Made by a program: the position numbers and the translations under genes. Positions 55,720-64,000 of a stretch of DNA of 64,000 nucleotides are shown piece by piece (positions within the stretch are counted from its first letter, which is position 1; the number at the start of each line of letters is the position of its first letter). The notes under the pieces are model-generated. The model ran no database searches. It was given only the letters and a program-made list of their open reading frames with translations, and was not told the DNA's origin. The stretch lies in the NCBI RefSeq assembly GCF_000182925.2, contig NC_026505.1, positions 2,480,001 through 2,544,000 of the forward strand, given 5' to 3'. Source of the DNA: Neurospora crassa OR74A (taxonomy: Eukaryota > Ascomycota > Sordariomycetes > Sordariales > Sordariaceae).

Positions 55720-57366
55720 TTATTTGAAGACCTTGCCGGAGGCGTGGGGGTACTCCTTGCCGTTGACAAGGGCGGGCTTGTCCCAGGACCACTCAGCCTC
55801 GACGAAAGCGCGATCCTCAGGGTTCTGGGGGTCGAGCTTGGTGAACTCGTAGCTCTCATAGTCGGGAGCAACGTCGAAGACGGGCTTCCAGTCATCGCCA
55901 CGGATGACGAAGGCACCCTGAATGACGGAGTCGTTGTTGGTGCCATAGACGGAGGCGCAGCCGAAGAGGTACTTGCGAGAAGCCTCAAGACGGTTGTTGA
56001 AGCCACCAATCAGGTTGTTGGACATGAAGGTGAGGGTGAGCTCATCGTTGTACTTGTAGTTGACCTTCCAGATGGAGTACTCAGTGAAGGGAACGTTCTC
56101 CCAGAACCACTTGAGGGCCTCGGGGGTGTCAACGTTGGAGTACTGGCGCTTCCACTCGTCGAGGGGGAAAGAGGCACGGGGAAGGGCCTCAAGGGGGTGC
56201 TTGGGCTTGGGGGCCTCAGCGGGCTCCTCAGCGGCAGCGGCGGGAGCAGCAGCGGGCTTAGGGGCGGCGGGCTTGGGGGCCTCAGCCTTCTTGGGGGCGA
56301 CGTTGGTCAACTTGGGGGTATCAAGGAGAGCGAAGGGAGGAGCAACGGCCGAGTAGATGGGCTGGTTGTAGACAGTGGTGTACCAACGGGTGACGTTGGG
56401 GTACTGCTCGCGCCAGGCCTTGTCGAAGAAGAACTCGAAGCCGCGGGCAATGATGCCAGTGGCGAAGAGATCGGCAAGGGTGATGCGCTCGCCAACGAGG
56501 AAGGTGTTGTTCTTGAGGTGGGCCTCGGCGACAGAGATGGCCTTGAGGGCAGTAGCCTGAGCGTCCTCAACAGCCTTCTTGTTGTAGGGAGCCTTGCCAA
56601 GGAGAGGGCGGTACCAGCCAGCAAGAGGGGGAAGGACCTCGGTGTTGAAGAAAGAGAGCCACTTCAGGATGGAGGCATAGCTGAACCACGCGTTAGCAAG
56701 TGATTGCACAGGTTTGGATGCTCGATCATAAACTTACTCCTGCTTGGTCTTGCCGAGGAGAGTGGTCTTCTCGTTCTGGGAAGCGACTGTTGTCCGTTAG
56801 CCATGACTGTCCAATCAAGATACGTGGCAATTGCAGGAGGACAAAGAGTGAGTTCGACAGTCAGAAGTTAGAACCAAGTCAACACCGTATTTCAGATAGG
56901 GATAACTGTTTGAAAAATGTCTCGGTCATCAGGTCGAAGGGGCAAGGGGTTGTGCGCTAGCACATCAGAGGGTATCTGGCGCAAAGTTGATGCGTGTTTC
57001 AAAGTGCGGGGCAGGGCAGTCTTGCTTGACGCCCAACATATTCTGTCAACGTACCATAGATGGCGATGGCGATGCACTCGAAGAGAGTGTAGCCGTCGGC
57101 ACCAACGAAGGTGGGGACCTTGCCGAGAGGGTTGACCTTCTTGTACTCCTCGATGGCAGCCTCAAGGTCGACCTTGATAACCTCGAGGTCGAGGTTGTTG
57201 GCCTTCGCGACAGCCAAGATGGCCGTGGAGCGGGGGTTCGCCTAGTGAGCAGAATCTGTTAGAATGTCGGCGCTCGTCCGCAGGCGCCCGCCGTGTCAAG
57301 ACGAGCGCCGCAATCTCTGAATTCTGCTCATCTTACCTCGTAGGTGTAAAGCTTTCCGAAGGCCAT
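55720..57366 (-). CDS. Translation elongation factor eEF1B gamma subunit
   Basis: Structural subunit of the exchange factor that recharges eEF1A with GTP. Four exons: 57366-57337, 57241-57055, 56786-56738 and 56680-55720; introns of 95, 268 and 57 nt have good donors (GTAAGA, GTACGT, GTAAGT). The product is 408 residues. A GST-like N-domain begins MAFGKLYTYE, with ANPRSTAILAVAKANNLDLEV and NPLGKVPTFVGADGYTLFEC; the GST C-domain includes FLVGERITLADLFATGI. An Ala/Pro/Lys linker of KPAAAP type leads to the EF1G domain: HPLEALPRASFPLDEWKRQYSN, ALKWFWENVP, YSIWKVNYKYNDELTLTFMS and a C-terminal SGKVFK. Codon bias is strong, giving a long antisense ORF. Intron 2 hosts a box C/D snoRNA. The gene diverges from mitochondrial uS9m. 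Confidence 0.96.
56852..56939 (-). ncRNA. snR38: Box C/D snoRNA in eEF1B-gamma intron 2, snR38-type
   Basis: On the minus strand, inside the 268-nt intron 2: C box TGATGA (56926-56931), D' box CTGA (56892-56895), C' box GTGTTGA (56879-56885) and D box CTGA (56861-56864). A perfect 6-bp closing stem TTCGAC/GTCGAA (56933-56938 with 56853-56858) flanks C and D. Upstream of D' the guide CAGTTATCCCT (56898-56908) is an 11-nt exact complement of the universally conserved LSU rRNA segment AGGGATAACTG. By the fifth-nucleotide rule it selects the middle G of GGG, equal to yeast 25S G2815, the known snR38 target. Yeast snR38 lies in the intron of TEF4, also an eEF1B-gamma gene. The D-adjacent guide has no target I can name. 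Size is about 86 nt. Confidence 0.9.
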
Positions 57367-58229
57367 CTTTGATAATTTGATCAATGATGAGGAAAGATGG
57401 GTTTGGGAAGAAGAGGGGTGACGGGGAAGCAAATAAAAAGGGATCTGTGCGATGGATGATGTGGATGGGAAGACACAGAGGAAATTTTATCTGTGGTGGG
57501 GCATGCGCGCGGCCACGGCAGTGGCGGGGAAATTGCCTGGCTGCTGAGCCTGCATCCCGTTTTGGCGGCTGGGTTGCTTCCCCTCACATCAGAACCTCAC
57601 AGCGCTGGAACTCGACAGAATGCATGAGAGAGCTCAGTACCTTAACCGCCCGCCGGCCCGTTGGCGGCTGTGGAAGGCTGCCCAGATGGGATTCCATTGA
57701 TGGTACCTAGCGAGGTATGCTTTCGGCCAGTGATTCACACTTCCGCTGTCTGTGCTTTCAGTTCCCTCGTGCCATGCCTTGATGGCTGCCAGGCTTCCAG
57801 CCCATGGAAAACGGTGCCGCTTGATTGCCGGGCATCTTGTCTTATCTGCCTGCCGGGCGGAATGGTCCCCCTGTCGGGGCCGCATGCGTGGAGGGGAAGG
57901 TGACGGGAGCCCAGGTGAGGTCGGGTCCAGTGAGTGCGGTGCTTGAGTGGGAAGCATGGGTGGTCCGAGCTCCCATTTTCCGCTTGCCGGGTGGAAAAAT
58001 CCTCTTGCGAATTGTTCCGCCGCGGGACGGCCCACGACGCGCAGACGGGACCCGGAGTCCGGACCTGATTGACCACTGCCCGCGCTGGACCTGCCCTCGC
58101 CCCCGACAGCCCCAAAGATACCCATCGGCGAGCCGACCACACCTCGACCCGAACCCCAATCCCACTCCTCTCCCGATCCAGTAGCCCTCGGGGCCCGATA
58201 ATGTACGAGAGGTGAACAGCCGCTTATGA
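57367..58229. promoter_or_regulatory. Divergent upstream region, eEF1B-gamma / uS9m
   Basis: 863 bp separating a cytosolic and a mitochondrial translation gene. G+C-rich toward the uS9m side. No TATA box was recognised. Confidence 0.4.
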
Positions 58230-59304
58230 ATGATGGCATCTCTTAGACACAGCATTACCAGTGCTCTTCGGAGCTCCCGCCAGGGCTGTTCCAAGTCGGC
58301 GCAATGGCAGTCGCTTGACCAGCAATTCGGCGCTTTGCGCATCAGCTCGAGGTCCCTGTCCACCCACGCCCACGACCACAACCCGAACGTAGATGGCCAA
58401 TTCATCGCCGCCCCTGCGCTCAGCATAGACAACTTCAAACTCCATCCCTATGCCCGTGCCGTCCCCGTGTCGCCCTCGTACTTCACCCGGACGCCCCGGT
58501 TCTACGACAACTATCTTTCCCTAGAAAAGCTCATGGAGGAGTACGAAGACCTTCCTGTCATCCCCGCGACCGCCGTCGAGCGCGTGGCCTGGAAGACGCT
58601 CGAGGATATCAGGAAAGAGCTCGGCGAGCAGGTCAAGGCATCCGAGTTCGCAAGGTGTCTGGCTCTCGTCAAACGGCTCAACTCGATCCACCCCGACCTT
58701 AAGCCACAAGAGATCAAGGATGTGCTCGACAGCTTCAGGCGCAACGTACAACCCTTTACAAATGTCGCCAAGCCGATCCCGATTGACCAGTTTGGCCGCG
58801 CTTGTGGAGTCGGCAAGAGAAAGGCCTCGAGTGCTCGGGCCTTCGTGGTGGAGGGTACCGGCGAGGTTCTGGTCAACGGGAAGACCTTGGCCGAGTACTT
58901 TGGGCGGGTTCACGATCGCGAGAGCGCTGTTTGGGCTTTGCGCGCAACAAATCGCATTGACAAGTACAACGTCTGGGTCAAGGTGGAGGGTGGTGGTACC
59001 ACGGGTCAGGCGGAGGCCATTACGCTGGCTATCGCAAAGGCCTTGCTGGCTCATGAGCCTGCTCTGAAGCCGGCGTTAAGAAGGGGTAAGCTTCGCACTA
59101 CATTACACATGTTTTGGTTTTCTATGATTGTGCCTCGCCATACAGGCTTTCGCGGTATGGTAGGTAGGGATGATGCACCTTTGCTAACAAGTCCCTCTTT
59201 CTTTTACTGTAGCCGGATGTGTCACACGCGACCCGAGGAAGGTCGAAAGAAAGAAACACGGCCATGTCAAGGCCAGAAAGATGCCTACCTGGGTCAAGAG
59301 ATAA
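58230..59304 (+). CDS. mrps9: Mitochondrial small-subunit ribosomal protein uS9m
   Basis: Component of the mitochondrial ribosome small subunit. Exons 58230-59085 and 59213-59304 with a 127-nt intron; the splice restores the uS9 end [30 protein letters not shown]. The product is 315 residues from the first of two ATGs (58230, 58233). It has a basic, Ser-rich presequence ([21 protein letters not shown] from the second ATG), a fungal-specific N-terminal extension of about 180 residues with [18 protein letters not shown], then the uS9 domain: [56 protein letters not shown], and the C-terminal tail. The tail in uS9 contacts the P-site tRNA. Motifs are intact throughout. Confidence 0.96.
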
Positions 59305-60451
59305 TCGCCCTCCTGCTACAGTTTGCGGTATTATTGGATGGGTTTCGTTTTTTGGGGGGGCATTGTGAATATGCTGCCTCAGTTTCGGTTTATGCACGAA
59401 CGACCAGTCAAATGGAGCGATGCTTTTTTTCCCCACCAGCGCAGCATCACAGCTCCTTTCTTTCTGGGAAGCATTTTCTCTCATGTGCGTACTCTATATG
59501 TGGATATGCATGTGAGTGTCCGTCTCGCTTGTGGCCTCGCCTGGGCCTACCAAGTTCAGCACAGGTCGATCTCAGGCAAGCACGCGTGTACTTGTACAGG
59601 AGGGGTTCAACAAACCGTGTTAGGGGGGGGCCGGCACGACCTTGTTGTGTGTGTATAATACAATCTATGTGTGTGCTGGGGGGGTTACAACGGTTCTTTT
59701 TGCCATGGAAAAAAAAGGTATGCAAACCGATTCGACGCCCGGCCTCTTCAACCGGCATCACTGCAACTTTGACATGGGTTTTGCTTGTGATGGGTTGACT
59801 GATTCGTGCGACTACAAGTCATGAACCATCCGGGGGTTACATCCAATGTGTAAGAGGCATGCCGAACAACTCCCATCTCACAGATTAGGTGGGAACGATA
59901 CGCACTGCAGGGCACACGTGGGTTAGCCGCGCTGTCAGAACCGCGTTTTCTGAACTTCAGATTCCGTTCCCGTGGCGGCAGAGTGCAATCCGTGTTCAGC
60001 ATCCTCGCCCGAGGGCCCTGGGGGACTGTAAGGATCCTATATAAGATGGTGTTTGGTAACCATTTGTCATGCTTTATTATTGTCCCAAGTCCCACCATTC
60101 CCATTATGCTTGGCCCGTAATGAGGTCGGAATAGGTAGTCAGAGGTCCATACACTGCAGTGCTCACGTTCGCGTTCGTATATAAGTGACCTATGTAGTAT
60201 GAGGTGGTCGAGAGTATGCTCCCTTTGACCTGGATTGTCATGGCAAAATCACCCAATTTGTGGATGTGATTGGTGCCAGATGAACGCATTGGGAGACTTC
60301 TGGCAGCTGATGAGACCTATGCGGTCCCGTCTCGTCTGAAATCACTACTTGATGGTGTCGATACATAACGATGGTTTTATGGAAGCTGCACAATATTTCT
60401 GCAATATGACTGGAGAGGTTGAGGATGAAGTCGTCAACAACCGGTCCACAG

Positions 60452-60471
60452 ACACACACACACACACACAC
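60452..60471. repeat. AC dinucleotide repeat
   Basis: Ten AC units in intergenic DNA; a simple microsatellite. Confidence 0.9.
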
Positions 60472-63400
60472 TTGGCTGTGGTGGTCTATCAGGTTGTTGT
60501 CAAGGACAAATATGCTTCTAGAAGCTGTTTCGAAGTCGGATGTGACATTTTATGGGTTTCGTCTTTTCCAATGACATTTTTAAGTGGACAATCTGTTTCT
60601 TGTCTAACTGTCATTGAGAGCATACAACCCAGGAGTTGTTGTTTCTCCTCATACATGCAATAGTCAGGATCGCTTCAGTGTGTTTTGATGACATGCTCAG
60701 TGACAATCCTGATCAACCCATTGTGTGGGCTGATAAATCTACGCTACCTCTACCCACACCGAAGACGTACCTTACATACAACTACGTCTTTGGTGACCCC
60801 GCTACGCCGCAAGGTAAAGGATGAAAAGTGCGAAGAAATCACGAATTGCTGGAGTCATTCATGATACTGTTTAGAAGGGAATGCCAAAATGCTTTTAGGA
60901 GTTTAGACGCGTAACCCAAGGCTTGGGTAACGGAGGAAATGAGGGCTGTTTTGTGATCCGTTATGCGAATGGCCGCTGTCCTGTAGGATAAAGTCCGGTC
61001 TCGTGCGCGCGTTCGCTACCAATCTCCCATGTTCGGGAAACAGCTGGATTTCGAATTTGAATTTGACGTTTGATGCTCTTGAATGCTCGAGACTAGTAAC
61101 TAGCACCTCGATATGAGAGATTTAGGAATTGGTATATCGATTTAGTAACTTCAACTCATGTCCGATCTTGGCCTCAAGGCCGGGGGTGGCCCGTGCGACC
61201 AAGTATTTTGCAGCGACTTTGTGGGTACATATGTATCGTGGATTCAGTCAAGTCAGACAGTTGACTTATTAGCCTCGGTCCCGGGAGGGGGAAAACCAAA
61301 CGATGCATCGATGGGCTGGTGTTACGCCGTATATCTTTAGATTATGCGAGTGTAAGCGCTTGAACTGCTGCTAAATGGAGTGCATGACCATTGTAATGAC
61401 CCAAGGAAACGTAAGTGGATGCTGTCACGACGATGGACCTACACTACTGCATAGACGGATTATTTATCGTTCGAGCTGATAACTACCTCTAGGTACTAGC
61501 CAACAATTCGTCTTGTGAGTGGAAACGTAGTGGCTCGATTGCGACAGGTCACAACTAGTTAATGTGAGCGGAAACATCATGATTGTCAAAGGAATTGACT
61601 CAGTGAAGAAGGAACGGAGGGAATTTGGTGATGCCTTCTCGTAGAGGTCAGCGGCGTGGCAGATACGTGTAACTGTCCGAATTTCCAAACAGTTGTGAAG
61701 TTGGAGAAGTTGATCGGTTCATGATTTGAATTTGGCCGCTCTGTTCGATTGGCAATGGCGTTCGTACTGACTTGTACCATAAGCACAATCGGAACGGTAT
61801 TTCGTTTGCCATGCCTGTGAAATCCAAATTCGAATCCGTAGGTGTTCAGTAAAACTCAATTGTCTAGAGCCCGGTCCAGCTATCGAGTAGTTGCCAACCG
61901 GAGCTTCCCCCCGTGTAATTTGGCAACACAAAAGAGAGATTCTGACATTCGCTTACTTTCTCCGAAGAGTTGAGTTGCGACCCAGGATCTGCGCACCTGG
62001 ATGTGTTTTGAGGATTAGTGTAGGTTGTCATTCACGCAGGCTTGTCGGCATGCCAGCAACGCACGCTGCAAGCCGTATAGGCAGTTAGGACCTAGGACCG
62101 AGACAGAGAGTAGTCAGCTGGCGTTGTGATGGAAATCCGACCGCATTGAGCGCGTGACCGTAGCCCAGTCATCCACAGAGGCAAAAAGCTAGGCATTTCG
62201 AGTCCACCGACAGCAACTGCGAAGAAGACATCGGGAACAACGGAAACATAACAAATCAAGCGAAGCTGGAGCGAAACACAACATGGCGACCAACAGAGGA
62301 TGTCTGGGGTTGCCAGATCGGATGGCTTCTGGCAGGACTCGGCGGCGGCGATGAAGTCGACGTGATTTCGGGCGGCGATATAGGCCGACCTATGGGCAGG
62401 TAAACTATAGTAGAGGTGTGTGTGTAGATGAACAAGCCCGGGCAGCCAATGGATCCGATTTCACATGAAGTCAAAGCTGTGCGCCGGAGCTTCGTTTCTC
62501 AACGGCCGAACCTGACCGACCCCTTAAATCTCTTCGCATGCACCCAAGACACGACGAAGCCAATTGCGCAGCAGACGAAAGTTGAATTGCAGGCCTGTTG
62601 CAGAATGTACGCGTCGGTCGGCGACCAGCAATCGAAAAACAAGGAGATAACCTCTGAAGACCAAGATTCAAAAAATCTCGAATGTCCGTGTCATTGATTG
62701 CGGATTCGAGGTCATCGACGCCAGGGCAGCAACGGAAATCTCTTACTGAGCTTGATCAGGCAGGGAAGAAAGTGAAAGGATCGAATGAAAATAGGAGTAA
62801 ATCGCTCGGCTTTTGGGCTTTCAGCCAATCATGTTGCAAAGATGATCGACCTGATCGCGACACCACGTCGACGACTTCGTTCGAGTTTGGCGTATACAGT
62901 GCACGGTCCGCACAGAAACCAACGAGAAAACAGGTATCGGTACAGTGCAGTTGTCCGGCTAATCCATGGGCGCAGCGCCGTAACCCCGCCGCCATGTGCG
63001 CAAGCTCGATGGAGCACGCAAACCTCAGCTAGCATTGAGGTACCGGTACGAGCTTTCCGGCTAGCGGTCCCAGACAGGCCCCAGGGGACGGTCCCAAGGA
63101 AAACGACAGGCACCGCGTCTGATTTGCCCTTGCGTCGAATTCTGGAGCGGTCGAACGAAGGAGCCTTCTCCAGAGCAACGCAACGAGAACGCAACTCACC
63201 ACAAGTTTTTGACAGGGATTAGCCTCGCAGCAGCCTCCGTTTGACGACATTCTTCGACGCGAGTGGAAGCCGAGCGGACGGCCCCCCCCCCCCCTGCCTC
63301 GCGATACTCTTAACTCGACGACATGGATCCCCCATCTTGACGCGCAGGAATCCTTTTGTGAAAACAGATACGCCAGCAGTACCTGCTACCAGCCTGCAGC

Positions 63401-63881
63401 AAGCGCGGTACCGGTACCTCTTCCTACCTGCCTCTCTGCCTGCCCTCTCTGGCGCCCCAGATACACCCAAAGCTGTCCACCGCTGTCCACCGCCAAAGTG
63501 GAGCTTCCAGGCCGCCGGAGGATCATCCCATACCAAAAATCATAGAGGTAGTCCATCATCTGTACTGCCGTTTCGTTGACGCCGCCGTCGATGCCGTTGC
63601 TGCTGCTGCTGCTGCAGGTAATCATGCCTGGTATCAAAGCTCGTCATTGAACAAATTTTCCTATCCAAACGTTCGGTCAGTGGCTACAGAGCGAGCGGGA
63701 TCTGGGCAAGTCCCGTCTGGATCGAAGGTCGTTTACCACAGGATTGGCTGTTAGTGGGAGAAGTCAGGCTCGGAAGTACCGTGGGCTGGAGTATTGAATG
63801 GCAGAATGGCCATCACTGTTAACTCCATGAAATCGATATTGGTCCGTATTTCCAGTTACCACCATCGCCATCATCACCACT

Positions 63882-63911
63882 CACCACCACCACCACCACC
63901 ACCACCACCAC
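63882..63911. repeat. CAC trinucleotide repeat
   Basis: About ten CAC units followed by a C/G-rich run. A microsatellite, not a CRISPR array, since there are no spacers. Confidence 0.9.
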
Positions 63912-64000
63912 CGCCCCCGCCGCCGCCGCCTCTTGGTTTCTTCTGTGCTCCTGCTGCCTCGGTGAGTGCCGGGCGGTTGCCGACCAGCTGGAGCCGAATC

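Larger units (their letters stand above)
59305..64000. other. Right-end stretch without a recognised gene
   Basis: 4.7 kb in which no ORF resembles a known protein and no intron-linked gene model could be built. It holds simple repeats (an AC run at 60452-60471, a C-run near 63283-63294, a CAC run at 63882-63911) and three close copies of a GGTACCGGTACC-like sequence. The last few hundred bases look like the leader of a gene starting beyond the window. Confidence 0.4.

Noticed and set aside
55744-56703. 319-residue antisense ORF over eEF1B-gamma
   Set aside because: Same cause: codon bias of a highly expressed gene leaves the opposite strand open.
60110-60370. Possible dispersed 5S rRNA gene
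   Set aside because: Neurospora has scattered 5S genes, so I looked; short matches to 5S-like words are not in the right order and internal promoter motifs are absent.
63882-63911. Repeat run near the right end as a CRISPR array
   Set aside because: It is a plain CAC microsatellite without spacers in a eukaryotic genome.

Overview
The window looks like Neurospora DNA, most likely N. crassa or a close relative. I recognise the 375-residue NAD-dependent formate dehydrogenase and the mitochondrial leucyl-tRNA synthetase of that genus. Introns are short, with GTRNGT donors and CTAAC-type branch points. One block of about 1 kb is A+T-rich in the way repeat-induced point mutation (RIP) leaves old repeats. 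Organism and gene identities come from reading the sequence and from memory of the families; no search was run.

Layout: (1) 1-9.1 kb: MED6 (minus strand, cut by the left edge), an RS-rich MMTAG2-type splicing protein, and a 1,829-residue protein with an HSP90-like ATPase at its N-terminus and an HExxH motif near its C-terminus. (2) 9.1-18 kb: a long gene-poor stretch, formate dehydrogenase with its start codon alone in the first coding exon, then mitochondrial LeuRS on the minus strand. (3) 19-28.6 kb: an LAT-type amino acid transporter, a Cyc2-like flavoprotein, an Mtq1-type methyltransferase (minus), a RIP-degraded terminal-inverted-repeat element, and an Aim32-like thioredoxin-fold protein. 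(4) 29-41 kb: a Neo1-type P4-ATPase (minus) and Sec16, which share a divergent upstream region. (5) 41.8-53 kb: a tRNA-like Pol III gene, Hus1 (minus), a RING protein (minus), ESS2, Coq8 and Rrp36 (minus). (6) 53.3-59.3 kb: a Q/N-rich protein ending in an FCP1-like HAD domain, eEF1B-gamma (minus) and mitochondrial uS9m. (7) 59.3-64 kb: no gene recognised.

This is ordinary core chromosome: genes are single, there are no operons and no biosynthetic cluster. A mitochondrial theme recurs (LeuRS, Cyc2, Mtq1, Aim32, Coq8, uS9m), as does an endomembrane pair (Neo1 flippase and Sec16).

The best find not shown by protein ORFs is a box C/D snoRNA inside intron 2 of the eEF1B-gamma gene. It has C, D', C' and D boxes, a closing stem, and an 11-nt guide to the peptidyl-transferase-centre sequence of large-subunit rRNA. 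By the D'+5 rule it targets the position that yeast snR38 methylates, and yeast snR38 also sits in an eEF1B-gamma intron (TEF4).
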